Source of the DNA: Gonocerus acuteangulatus
Lineage: Eukaryota; Arthropoda; Insecta; Hemiptera; Coreidae
DNA: 64,000 nucleotides
Assembly: GCA_946811695.1 (NCBI GenBank)
Contig: OX328131.1
Coordinates: forward strand, 13,818,017 to 13,882,016
Direction: 5' to 3'
Below the pieces are notes generated by a model that searched no databases, was not told where the DNA came from, and was given only the letters and a program-made list of their open reading frames with translations. The translations under genes and the position numbers were made by a program. Positions within the stretch are counted from its first letter, which is position 1; each line of letters starts with the position of its first letter. Positions 44,437 to 55,909 of the stretch are shown here, in pieces.

Positions 44437-44850
44437 CATTTTAATCTGTTAAGACGATAACAGAAAAAAAAAACAAAAACATCTGGACCCGAATTAGTTA
44501 TTGGCCCATATCGGCCGAATTTTTCCTTTTTTTTTTATTGCAATGAAATTCGGTATTCGTTGTATTAATCTTAATAAATAAAGTATATAGATTCATTAGG
44601 AGAGGGTTTTTTCAGATTCAAATCACTTAATTGCTCATAGTGTTGGTAATTTCTGTTTTTTTTTTTTTTTGTTTTTTTTTTTTTACTTTGTACTATGTTT
44701 GAATTGAAATTAACCGCCAAACGTAAGTTGGCAAAGCTACCGCTAGGTGCGCTGACCGCTGTCAGCTTCGTTTCGATTCCATGGTTTTCTTCTAGCTTCT
44801 ACCACTAGGGGCGCTTACCAGGGACGTCAAATCCCCTCCCTAAGTTATTA
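44432..44850 (-). mobile_element. Diverged A-like sequence
   Basis: The order (AT)n, CTGTTAAGACGATAACAG, then CGAATTTTTCC, TTCGGTATTCGTTG and CTACCACTAGGGGCGCTTAC follows the A body on the minus strand but is far diverged. No termini are found. Confidence 0.4.
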
Positions 44851-45606
44851 TCATAGGATGTTTATTTTTTTATTTTATTTATATTTTTAAAATTGTTTAA
44901 TAACTGTTATGAAATAATTTTTATTTTTAAGTTTTTAATATAAAATTTTTTAGAAAATTGTTTTAAAAAAATAATGAAATATATCAGTTACGATGGAATT
45001 TTTATTTTTAATTCCCAATAATAAACATTAAAGATAAAGTGAAACTCATTTATTAAATATCTCTTATCCTCGGAATAAATAAATAAATACTTGATTTGGA
45101 ACCTTTTGATTATTAGAAGTTATTTGTTTATGTGAGTGAATCAAAGTTCCTCTAAATCCAATTGATTTCTATGAGTAAATATTGTATATTCCTGAATTTG
45201 TTTTTGTGTATTACTTTCTATTCATTATGGCACTAATATTGTTTTTTTATTTAAAATAATGTTTAAAGTTAAAGTAATAAAAATTGTAATTTAAAATTTT
45301 TATAAAAAAAAAAAAATTGAAATAAAATTATTCAAATAATTTTTATTCTGTAGTTTTTTAAATAAAAATTATTAGACAATTTTTTTAAAAAAATAATAAA
45401 ATATATCAATTACGATGGAATTTTTATTTTTATTTCCTAATAATAAAAATTAAAGGTTAAGTGAAACTCATTTGAAATAAAAATTAATAGTTATTTTCGG
45501 TCCCTGGTTTTTATTTATTTATTAAATAGTGTACTACCATGCAAACACGAAACTCTGAAAGTAAATTAATCAAAAATAATTAATTGAAACAGTTGCTTAT
45601 TAGAAA
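44851..45606. repeat. AT-rich stretch with a direct duplication of about 130 bases
   Basis: ATATATCAGTTACGATGGAATTTTTATTTTTAATT-type sequence at about 44920-45055 recurs at about 45345-45473. No gene. Confidence 0.7.
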
Positions 45607-46809
45607 CTAGCTGACTACCCTTGCTTTACCATGGCCGATAAGTAGTTTTTATATTGTGTTAAATAAGGTATCATCAAAATTAACCCTACTACATAATTTT
45701 TTACAGATTATCATTGCACGGACTGTAAAGTCACCCAGGAAACACCATGTGGAGGTAACTGTGCTTGTTTCCGTTGGGGAGTAGAAAAATAATTCAACAA
45801 CCACTTAAAAAGTTAGGTACACAGAGACAAATACATGTTAAAAGGAATAAAAGGAACACCTTTGAAGTTTTAAACACTTATATCTTCGGTTGACATCGTC
45901 ACACCGAATATTACAACAGAATATTTTTTGTAGAGAATTTAGTAACCTTTCGAATAGCCGCCTTCAACTTACTACGATTTCCCAACCGTTTAGGAGATAT
46001 TTTAGAAAATATACTTACATCCGAAAACTTTGTATCACCATTAATACATTTTTTTCCATATACGTATTACCTCCAAACGATACCAATGTTTAAATATTAG
46101 ATGAATGCCAAATACCTGGTACAAGTTTCAAGTGAACCAATCATCGTATCTGAATACCCAAGCAGAAAATTAGTTTGGAATAGTATATCTATCAATTTTT
46201 TTTGTAAACTGTTACAGAAATTGCTTTCAAAATGGTTTCATTCGTTTTCCTACGTTAAGGAACCTGTAATACGAGTACTTGCAAGCATATGGGCTCGAAA
46301 ATGTAGGCGTTCCGATTTTATCGCACATATTTTGCTCCAAAAACCATGTTCCAGTAAACAGATTCAGCTGGTTAATGAACTTGACCTTTCAAATGAGAAG
46401 AAAGATTTTTGTACCAAATGCCATCAAAATCGGATCATTTTTGAGGCGATAAGGAACTTCTTAATAATTCAAACCCCCGAATGTTTATATTCTAAACTGA
46501 TTTTCCGTGCAAAAGTTGAAATTTTTGTGTCAAACGTAAACTCTATGAGGGACAAAATCACAGTTTATTTCTAGTAATTCAAGGTCTGCCATTATAGTTG
46601 AAATTAACATCAATTAAAAATAATACTATGAAATAGATACAGTAACAGTTGTTCTGTTATCGTCCTAGCAACGCATGCTGCCTAGGCGTGCATGCTCAAA
46701 CCAACTAAAATTTTAAACCCCTCTAAAAATACTTAAAAATTCTGGGCTGGGGATGATAGGTCAGTGAGGCAGTGAGTCAGTGAGTGGTATTTGACAAATA
46801 TATAGTAGA
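45607..46809 (-). mobile_element. Non-autonomous Helitron (family H1) carrying B-type body sequence
   Basis: Minus strand: the 5' end is TCTACTATATATTTGTCAAA (TC at 46809-46808, preceded by A), followed by short CACTGACTCACTG repeats. The 3' end is GTAGTCAGCTAG (CTAG 45610-45607, followed by T) with a decayed hairpin. About 45840-46440 matches the body of element B (ACTTGACCTTTCAAAT, TTTTTGTACCAAATGCCATC, CTTTCAAAATGGTTTCATTC). The 157-codon frame at 46101 lies in this non-coding repeat and is not a gene. Confidence 0.8.
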
Positions 46810-47738
46810 TGTAAAAGAGATTCATGTTTTTATTTTATTTATATTGGTTATTTTAAACATATCATTCAGGTGATTGATTCTTCTAAGCTTTCCTTGAAGA
46901 GTAATTTTCTTAAATATTCTTAAAATATAATCAAAGTTCCCCTCGAATATATACAATATCTAAAAAAAAATCCACCATTCCATTTACGCTCACTATAACC
47001 AATGAAATTATTATCCTTTCCCCTCCGCCTGAGAGCTTCGAGATAAATGTGTCTGAAGGGGAGACAAAAAATGATTTATGAATTATTTAAGTTGGTGAAC
47101 TTTTTTTTCCCTTACAAACATCCCATCCTCCGGTTTTAAATATCCCAAAAATAATTGCCGATAACGTTTTCTCCATCAGGAGCTCTTCAGATATTATGTA
47201 TCTAAAGTGTACTGATTAATGTGGAATATTCAAACCCGGATTTCCGAAATAAAATGAACCGTCAGAAGATTAAAGAAAGAAAGGCTGACGTTACGGAGCT
47301 GAAATGCGAATATACTAAAGCATTATTCCAATGAGAGAGATACTAAACCCCTGCAGAAGAGTGGAGGGAAGGGGGGAGCTTAGAAGTAAAACCATTAATA
47401 AAAATGATAAATTGCAGAGCGGTACCGGAGGACCCGCCTGTTGGGCGGGAAGCATTCTGATTGGCTGGGAGTCACTCTCGGCTCCCTTCAGACTTATATG
47501 AATGGAAGGAATAAAAATTCATTTTCCTTTTCCCTTATTCCGGAGAAATGATTGGTGGATCGTGTGGTCGGGGCTTATGCTAAGTCTTGCTAGTCCTACC
47601 AGCTAATGGAATATCAACACTTCTTGACTCTTTCTCTCTATATATTTTCATATATCATTCAATTCACCGTGAAGTCTTTATAAATGCCATACCAGAGTTG
47701 GTGGCTTAATTTAGGCTTCTACTTCGATTTATAGAAAA
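46810..47738. other. No gene; local GC-rich stretch at 47340-47520
   Basis: 47400-47500 includes GGACCCGCCTGTTGGGCGGG, with a CCCGCC/GGCGGG inverted pair, and GATTGGCTGGG. It resembles a promoter-like or single-copy region, but no start, exon or known motif set supports that. Confidence 0.4.
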
Positions 47739-49341
47739 CTAGCTGTTACCAAGTGTGCCATGCTGCACCTACTTTCTGTCTATGACTCTCCCCGTATCTT
47801 ATATCCAGTTACGTCAAAATCGGTCAAACGGTGTGAATTTGTTTATATCTGTCTAGTAGTTCATAATGCAACCGGCAGAGGCCAGCACCTCAGCACTTCA
47901 TATAACAGCCGGCAGAGGCTAGCAGCACAGCCTGCGAGTAGATAGCTCTTATCAAAGAAAGGCCAGCGCTCCTTAGTTAGACAGTGACTGTTGATATAAA
48001 ATTGAAATAACCTGCATTAAATGATTATATAATGACGTAAAGCCAACAATGAGTTCGATTTATTCTACTAACACTGTTCTGCACGAAAATCCTCCTTCAA
48101 ACCAAAACATGCTTTCATACTGTTTTCATATGTGCTGAACACGAATTTGAAGTCAGATTCTGTCTATCACGCACAATTTCCTGAGAAATTCTAGTTTTTT
48201 ATCCAAAAATGTGAGTTTTTTGTAAATTTGACGAATTTATTTTGGCATCAAAACATAGTGAAAAAAATTCAAAAGCTCGATGATTTTGAGCGCAATGAAG
48301 TATATTTGAACGAAAAAAAATTTGATGGGAATATTACAAGTGGTTGAAGAAATATGGCTAAAAGTGTAGGACCCCAAATTCGACATCTACTCAAGGACCT
48401 CACTTTTGAAGCAAAGTTAAATACTACTGAGAAAAAGGCTTGGATTGCTTTTCGAGAGGTATGTGCTAAGTTTTTGGGAAACGAAAAATCTAGAGACTAC
48501 CGAAAACTAGTCCAAGAACTGCTTACTTCATATAAAACATTGGGATGCAATATGTCCTTAAAAATGCATTTCCTGCATAGTCACCTAGATTTTTCGCCCC
48601 AAATTTGGGTGCAGTTTCGGACGAACTTGGAGAACGATTCCACCAAGACATATCCAGAATGGAAAAAAGATATACTGGCAAATGGAATGAGAAGATGCTG
48701 GCGGATTACTGCTGGACACTGCAGCGGGAGACAGAGGAGGAAGAGAACAAAAGAAAAAAAAAATACTCATTGACGATGTGTGTATATTTTTTGAGTTGTG
48801 CCATATCTAGTATTATACCTGATAGCATGCAGGATTCAATCAATTATATTTTACCGTTGAAAAAGAAAAAAAAATCTGTTATTATAAAGACAATAATTTT
48901 CAAATACAATTTTTCATTTTTTCCAAGTTTCTCCTCTTTTCTCTCAAAATCAGAGGGTGATAGAATTTTTCTGAGTTCAGATTCTGACTCAGCACACCTG
49001 AAAACATGAGAAACAGTCAAAATTGTTCAAGGGAGGGGAGAAGAATTTTTTTTTGCAGAACAGTGTAATCAAGAACATCAACAAATAAATTTGAGGCATT
49101 ATTCAAAATGTCCGTCAGAATCTGAATGGTTCAGTGTAGCCATTTTTTCTTGAAAAAAACTTTTGACCCTTCAGACCAAATTTTGAAATTTGACTATTTT
49201 GACCTAGCCTATGGGATTTCTCGTATCAAGACCTACCTGTGTGCAAAGTTTGGCCAAAATCTCTCAAACTGTGTAGATTTGTATAAGGAACAAACAGACA
49301 TACGGACAAACAGACAAAGACAGGATTTTTATATACATAGA
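47739..49341 (-). mobile_element. Non-autonomous Helitron (family H2) with captured gene piece
   Basis: Minus strand: the 5' end is TCTATGTATATAAAAATCC (TC at 49341-49340, preceded by A). The 3' end is GGCACACTTGGTAACAGCTAG (CTAG 47742-47739, followed by T). Both ends match Helitron 36213-37333, as do the flanking body units (49195-49340; 47800-47850). The middle, about 47950-49170, is unrelated to H2 and holds a protein-coding gene piece in antisense to the Helitron. Confidence 0.85.
48354..49007 (+). pseudogene. Captured 3' part of a multicopy arthropod gene of unknown function
   Basis: From 48354 the frame reads SVGPQIRHLLKDLTFEAKLN, KKAWIAFREVCAKFLGNEKS, LVQELLTSYKTLGCNMSLKM and HFLHSHLDFSP. 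A one-base deletion near 48598 shifts the frame. The protein continues as PNLGAVSDELGERFHQDISR, MEKRYTGKWNEKMLADYCWT and LQRETEEEENKRKKK, where the basic end of the family is expected. The HSHLDFFPxNLGAVSDExGERFHQDI block is a well-conserved signature of an uncharacterised, highly multicopy arthropod protein family, probably transposon-associated; I do not know its function. The frame then runs on to 49007 without domain content. The N-terminal part is missing, so it is a frameshifted fragment inside Helitron 47739-49341. Confidence 0.75.
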
Positions 49342-50015
49342 TATTGGGTTGTAAAATAAGTTCGAAGCGTTTTTTACTAGTGTTTCATCAACTTCAGATT
49401 CTTCAAAATATTTTTAATAAATTTTTTATGACCCATATTGATTTATTACATGTTGCCATCTTTCTATGTAAGAGAGAAATTACAGGTTCCTTATAGCTTA
49501 GCCATTCGAAACGAATATTTTTTTTGAACACGGTTCTCAGGAACCAAAATTTTCTTCTTCTTTATATTGTAAGTTTATAATAAAAAAAACTTGTTCACTA
49601 TGAAAATCACCCAATTCGTAAGTTACTTTAAATAAATAAGATCACCAGGCGTAAAACTCGCTCTTCGGGGAAAAAATTTTTTTTTTTTTTTTTACAGCAG
49701 ATTGGACACGTGTGCAATGTAAGGTAAACTGAAAATACCGATAATTTTTTTATTATTATTAAGGTGCTTCTACTACCTAGGTCATTAGCACCAAAATACA
49801 GATAATGTTTAAGTTTTTGATACACAGTATTACCAATGCTAAATTTTGTTTTCCTCTACTTTACAGATTTCATTAGTGCAAGAAAAATCATATTTCGACG
49901 ACTAGTTTACTCAGAATTACTGATAAGTGGGGTAAGTGAACTATTGTCAGATAGGACAGGCCCACATATTGATATCATACTGACGTACCTAAATACAATA
50001 ACGACTTACAATAAA
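49342..50015. other. No gene seen
   Basis: AT-rich; poly-T at about 49675-49694. Confidence 0.5.
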
Positions 50016-50942
50016 AGTCCGTCACGCAGAAGCTGCATAACTAAGCACTTTCCTCAGAATTTGGGTAGTGTAGACTGCTTTCCAGAATAATTTGCTTAAA
50101 ATATCCACCATAAATAAAATAAAAACATAAATAGTTCTCTTTTAATTTTGTAATGAGTGACTGTTCAATTGTTAATTTTGTAATTAATTTGCTTCCAGAG
50201 TTATATTTACACATGGTAACTACTACACTACTTAATAAATACAAAAAACTTCATATTTTCGTCTTTTGATCTGACGCAGGAACAGGATACAGTCCCTCTA
50301 GTTGTAGAGAGCGCTCCTTGCGGCGGCCTTGCGAACCTAATTCTATTGAAATATATTACAAAGTAAACCCCTCTTTCCGATTGACCGATTTAGCTCATTT
50401 TTACAACACTTCTTTCTCATGAGTTACCTACGCCGTATACCGCGTTTCGTTACAATACAGCATAAATTACGACCGGTACGAGTATATCAGTAATTTGGGT
50501 CCGGAGTAACCCCCCCCCTCCTAATGAACCGATTTAGTTTATTTTTACAACACTTTTTTACCTGTAGATTACCACTACGAATACCGAGTTTCGTCTCAAT
50601 ATAACAAAAATCACGGATGGTAGTGGCGAATTGGTATTGTGGGTCCGGAGTAACCCCCCCCCCTCCTAATGAACCGATTTAGTTTATTTTTACATCTCAG
50701 TTTTCTCTCCAGATTTCCACTACAAATACCAAGTTTCGTTGAAATATAACAAATATTACGGCTGGCATGGTCAAATTAGTGTTTTGGGTTCGGGGTAACC
50801 CCCCCCCCCCCTTCCGGCGGACCAATTTTGGTGGTTAACGAACTCGTTCAATCGTTTGCTAATTGAATGCTATATACCAAGTTTCGTGACGAAAAAACAA
50901 AAACTCTGGCCGCTATCGTGTTAACAGACACACACACACATT

Positions 50943-51019
<77 letters not shown>

Positions 51020-51041
51020 TTTAACGGGGCTGTTGCTAAAA
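50016..51041 (+). mobile_element. Element A4 (Helentron/HINE-like), 3' end shortened
   Basis: The 5' end is AGTCCGTCACGCAGAAGCTG then TAAGCACTTTCCTCAG; the body is as in A3; (AT)n is at 50946-51016. After AATTTTAACGGGG the sequence jumps to CTGTTGCTAAAA, so the block with the 3' hairpin stem is deleted while the GCTAAAA end is kept. Confidence 0.85.
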
Positions 51042-52679
51042 AACATAGTTGCACAACAAATAACTCATAATTTTAACCAAGTCAAAGTTTCTTATCTTAG
51101 GATAATATATCTCCGGTTTATTCTAATATAAAAATATTACTATAGTCACTAATTATGCTTATTTATTTTATTACATATATAGAGGGTGTCCCAGTCTCAA
51201 ACCGACAGACTTCGAATATATATGGGGAATCGAAAAACTAAGTCAATACGTCCTTTGGCGATTTTCTCGTTTTCGGAAAAACGCCAAAAACGTGTTTCTT
51301 GGACAAATCCCGATTTATCGCTTAAACGAAGCGTTCTACGAAAAAAACCTCAATACAAAAGTTTTAGCTTAAATTAAATGCAGGCATGATTTCTGTTCTA
51401 GAAGCACCAATTAATTATGAGTTAAACGAGTATACATAACTTTTTGTAGGATTAAATTTCGTTTAAAGTAAATCCAATCAAATAAAGTCGATTCGAAATA
51501 TCAGAGATGGCAGTTTAATTCCGAAAATCGTTCCCTTCTATAGCCGGCTTCAACTCTCGCATTCCCATCATCGACAGACGGCCACTAATTGACAGACGCA
51601 TTGTCTGGCTGTTTGACAGATACAGCCCACGTGGTGCTTTCTGACGGCTAGAGCTGCCTATCGGTAATACAATCTACTTTACGGAATATCAGATCGCTAC
51701 GATTCTTCAACAACAATAATTCAACTAGGCGTTATCAATAGATCGGAAACGATCAGAAATTCATACAACATTAACATTTCAACAAGAAAATTTAGTGTTA
51801 CGTTCGTATACGCTTTCGAAAAGAAAATTCATAAATTTTTCAAATTTAAATCGTATCGTCGTGGAAACCGCAATATGCCGTATAAAAAATGATTTTTTTT
51901 TATTGCACCACTATGACCAACCTGTTTATCTGCACAACATACCATAGGTATTGTGTCAGTAAACCGATCAGAATCTGAGTAAATTTATCTGAGTAAATTT
52001 TAAATTTATTTGCTATTGTTTATATTACGCATAGTTGTTCTTTGATAAAAACATTAAAATTATCCATTTTATAATCACTCTAATCATTTTTATTTAATTT
52101 ATCACTTTCACTTCAAATATTTTCGGCTTCACAACAGCAAGGCGATTTGCAACCTAACTTATAAAATCTTAAAAATGATTATTTTACCGTGGGAGTTAAT
52201 TCTCAATTGAAGGGTTCATTACAAAAACCAGACAAGTCCAAAAACTAAAATGTTCAGGAATTTAAAAAAAAATGCATAAAAATGTAACTTAAATTTTTTT
52301 AATATTGATATTTTAAGTAATTTTAATTACTTTCCTTTTTTAAAACTAATTTTAAAAATAATAAAGACATTTTAAACAAGTTTTTATTTTCTTGTACATG
52401 AAATATTATTGATTTTTAGAACAACTGAGAAAAAAATCGTATGCCAACTAAAATTAAAGAAAAAAATTGTATAAAAAAGGTCATTGCATAAATCATAAAA
52501 AGCAATAAGTTTTGAGAAAAAAAATATGGCAATATTATTCTAAGGTAAAATAATTAATGTTTAAACATTAATAAGTCAATTGTCGACGATATATCAAATG
52601 TAAACATATGATTTTTTTCGTGAAAATTTATCCGAAAATCAGTATTTAGATATGCGGATTTCGTCCGATAACATACTTC
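51042..52679. other. No gene; possible MITE end at about 51182
   Basis: TATAGAGGGTGTCCCAGTCT at 51178 resembles the start of a Tc1/mariner-type MITE, but no inverted partner was found. 51900-52600 is AT-rich with no feature. Confidence 0.45.
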
Positions 52680-52945
52680 ACCTTCTTTTTTAACAAAATG
52701 TATTTTTTGATACATTTTGTTAAAATCGGACCACTTTTGTGACCCCTAGGGAGCTAACAGATAAATATATGATTATACATTTGGACCACCGTTATATTCG
52801 TGACCTATGATTATACATTTGGACCACCGTTATATTCGTGACCTATGATATGTTAATCGCGAAATATTCTAGTTGGCACTTCCGGATTGAGCCATCTTGT
52901 CGACTTCATAAGCAGATTGCCGCCCTATGGAGGGAGGGACTCAAG
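52680..52945 (+). mobile_element. Degenerate B-like 3' end (B4)
   Basis: AAAATCGGACCAC, GGACCACCGTTATATTCG (in two tandem 38-base copies, about 52767-52843), TTCTAGTTGGCACTTCCGGA and a GCCGCCCTATGGAGGGAGGG hairpin remnant follow the B 3' order. A perfect 13-bp hairpin at 52691-52722 (TAACAAAATGTAT and complement) lies just upstream. Confidence 0.65.
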
Positions 52946-53396
52946 ACGCAAACAATAATAAAATTTATTTTACATAAGTTATTTGTATTATATAATTATT
53001 TTTAAACGTCTCAACCCGATATTCATTTTGAAACTCTAGTGATATTTTTCTGTGAACTAATATATTCCTAAATTCAAATAAATAAGATTACATAATGTCA
53101 AAGGAAGCTGCATAATGTTGACACTTGCTACTTGCTTGAGGTATTTGTAAAGGCTACATATCTTCCTATATTTGGAGAAGAGAAAAACCTAATAACTTCC
53201 AAAAGCTGTTTTGTATTCAAGAGCTGAGGGTTTGTTCTCTATGAATTTTGCATGTTAGTACAGCCTGCGAATCTCTACCAGAGGGAGCTAGCGTTTTCTC
53301 TGGGAACAGATCTGGCACTCCTGTCCTTGGCAAATTCTTAATCAGAAACTATTTATTATCTACTGGTCATGTTTAGTCTAAATTATAGATAATAGA
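52946..53396. other. No gene seen
   Basis: Ordinary AT-rich sequence. Confidence 0.5.
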
Positions 53397-53849
53397 TAGG
53401 GTAAACCGGACAGTTATTGACACCCTTCAGACTACATTTCTTCGGTGAAATTAAAAAAAAAAAAACTTTTTATGAAGGGATCAAACTGAAACTTGCTATA
53501 GCTCCTCTTTATCTATCCTTTGAAAGACTCAAGTGGATTTTTCTTTCAAAAGTTCAATACATTTTAACATATAGCAATAATTATGGTAAAAAGTGCAAAA
53601 ACTAGTTATTGACACCCTATGGATGGGTTATTGACACTACAGTTATTGACACCCCTTGTACTCATTACATTTTTTTTCTTATGTTATAATAGGTCATTAT
53701 AAGGAAATAATATCATAAACTTTAATGTAAAATAAAAAACAATTAAAATATTTCTTCTTTTTTAACATTATGAATATAACGAGTAAAAAAAAAAATAGAT
53801 ATAAAATGCTGGTAGGTATTATGTAACATGAAAAAAAATAATTAATTTA

Positions 53850-54340
53850 CATTTCATCATCTTCATTTATATCTTCATCAAACTCCAGGATGTAACACGC
53901 AAGACAAACAAATTCATCAGACTCGTCACTTTCAGGGATATGTTCATATCCTTTCAAACATAATGAACTATCAAAATAAATTACCTCTACAATACTGCCA
54001 CATTTGAAACATACGGTTAGTTTTTTGGGTTTGTTTAATTTTCCTTTTAGGAATTTTACTGATGTTTTCCCTCTCCAACCTTTTTGCTTCCTTTTTTTCT
54101 GAAATTTTTCTTTTTTCTTCTATATTAGCTTCCAGCATTAGTATTCAGACAAATGAATAATTTGAATGTTTCTTTTCGGAGATTCTGCCCATTATAGCAC
54201 TTAAACCAAGGGCAGCCTTTCGTTGCCAGATGGACCAAACTGATTCCCTTTGGATATCCAGGAGGAGTTGTTGTTAATAATAAATATGTGGAGGCATAGT
54301 TTCAGTTGTAGTATGACTTTCAGTACCTTCTTGAAGTCCT
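53850..54340 (-). pseudogene. pogo-type transposase C-terminal region with CxxC pairs
   Basis: The minus strand reads, from the upstream side, KPNEDTIGLQEGTESHTTTE, then in shifted frames KAALGLSAIMGRISEKKHSN and KRKISEKKEAKRLERE, ending LTVCFKCGSIVEVIYFDSSL, CLKGYEHIPESDESDEFVCL and ACYILEFDEDINEDDEM. The spaced CxxC...CxxC pairs followed by an acidic end resemble the C-terminal tails of many insect pogo-like transposases. Stops and frame changes break the middle. Confidence 0.7.
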
Positions 54341-54349
54341 ATGGTATCT

Positions 54350-54770
54350 TCATTTGGTTTTGAAATTACGTTCTCTAACCACTTTAAATATTAGCTTCAG
54401 AAACACGTGCGTTGGCCCCAGTAACGGCTTCGGAAATCCTCTCTGTATAGAGGGGTGCCTTTGTAAGAAAGCCTTGTACCACCCAACACCAGGACAATTA
54501 CCTTTAATGGGAGGGCTCATATTTTTAAATTCAATAAATTCTTTTAGGGATTGCAAAATGTAATTTTTCTTCCTCAAGAATCCCTTTTTGGCACATTTTT
54601 CTATCCAAGCAACTAGAGTTACTTTGTCTTTATCAGAAAGAATTTACCGTGGTCCAAACAATGATTTTACAAATTTGTCGCTTAATCTTAAGTGCAGATT
54701 TGATTAAATCGTTTGGACGCCGTATTTAATGGAGGAGCCATCCTTTACGGCCTTCAAGGCATTCTCTAAA
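54350..54770 (-). pseudogene. pogo/CENP-B-like transposase N-terminal DNA-binding region
   Basis: The minus strand starts EKDLENALKAVKDGSSIKYG, the first helix-turn-helix with the usual AxxAVKDG turn. After two stops it gives LSDKDKVTLVAWIEKCAKKG and FLRKKNYILQSLKEFIEFKN. It ends GNCPGVGWYKAFLQRHPSIQ then PKPLLGPTHVFL, the second CENP-B-type DNA-binding domain (PGxxWxxxFLxRHP). The frame is then lost where the DDE domain should begin. It binds the terminal repeats in intact relatives. Confidence 0.85.
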
Positions 54771-55516
54771 TCCTTCTGGCTATAACTGAGTTTCACAGAA
54801 ATACTAACACCTGTTATAGACACAATAGAAACTTTATTATTAGGAACTGACAGTGTCATTAACTAGTCATTGAACCCAAAAACTAGTAATCGACACCCCA
54901 TGTCAATAACTAGTTACACTCGAATTAAAGTTAAAAAAACATTGCCGATTAATCAGGAAGAAATCTTTAAAATTAAAACAAAACCATCAATATTTTTAAA
55001 AAAAAAATCATAATTTAGTTATTGACATGGGGTGTCAATAATAAAATACTTTGGAAAAAAATGACCAGTTATTGACACCTCTGTATAATAATATTTAAAT
55101 TGATTATTTTAATTTAAAACCACTCAAGACACTTCAATTATACATTAACAAACAATATAAAGTACTTAACTTTATTGCAATAAATGTAGGAAGAGAGTAG
55201 GAACAAAAAAAGTGAATGAAAATCCTTCAGGAAATCATAACCTTGTAGCCATTAACTGGCTCTCAACTCAAGTCTTGGAGGTACGCGTATTAATTTTAAA
55301 GCCTTCCCTGTGGTTGGTTTTTCAATCAGGGATATCATAGATGATTTAGAGGACCCTTCAAACATTAGTTTCCTGTATTTCTTAAAATGAAATTAGGACT
55401 AGTTCGCTTATTTCTTTAAGTTGAAGTTTGGGGTGTCAATAACTGTACGGGGTGTCAATAACTGTACTGGGTGTCAATAACTGTACTGGGTGTCAATAAC
55501 TGTCTGGTTTACTCTA

Positions 55517-55905
55517 TTTTTTGCAAGAGATGCATAAATTTAGTGAATTACATAGAAATTATTCAATTATAAGCATTGCTCATAATCAATGTTGGGCAAA
55601 AATCATTCAGAATAATGAGTAAATTTGTTATTTCATTCTGAATAATGAATAATTTGTCGTTCATTATTCAGTCAATTCAATGAATAGCGTAACTTTTTAT
55701 TTTCATTCATGAATGAAAATGATGTATTAAATGAAAGTTATTTATTCGAATGAAAGATTTTTTTTTTTAAATTAAATTGATTTATTTTACTGAAATTGTT
55801 CGTTAAATACCAGTGATTTAGGTATTTTAACAATCTTTTATGATAAAAATGACTAAGTTTATTAAAATGTTTCTTACTTTTACTGAAAATTATTTATTTA
55901 AGCGA
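55517..55905. other. No gene seen
   Basis: GAATAATGAATGAA-type imperfect repeats at 55600-55760. Confidence 0.5.
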
Positions 55906-55909
55906 TATT

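Larger units (their letters stand above)
53399..55514 (-). mobile_element. pogo-type transposon with DDE core deleted
   Basis: TA (53397-53398 and 55515-55516) flanks terminal repeats GTAAACCGGACAGTTATTGA and TCAATAACTGTCTGGTTTAC, about 27 bases. GTTATTGACACCCC or its complement recurs about fifteen times, concentrated at the two ends; near the right end it stands as four tandem TGTCAATAACTGT units (55432-55505). The minus-strand transposase keeps its N- and C-terminal parts, but the catalytic centre between them is gone. Confidence 0.9.

Noticed and set aside
46101..46574. 157-codon frame
   Set aside because: It runs through B-type non-coding repeat inside a Helitron; other copies of the same sequence are closed.
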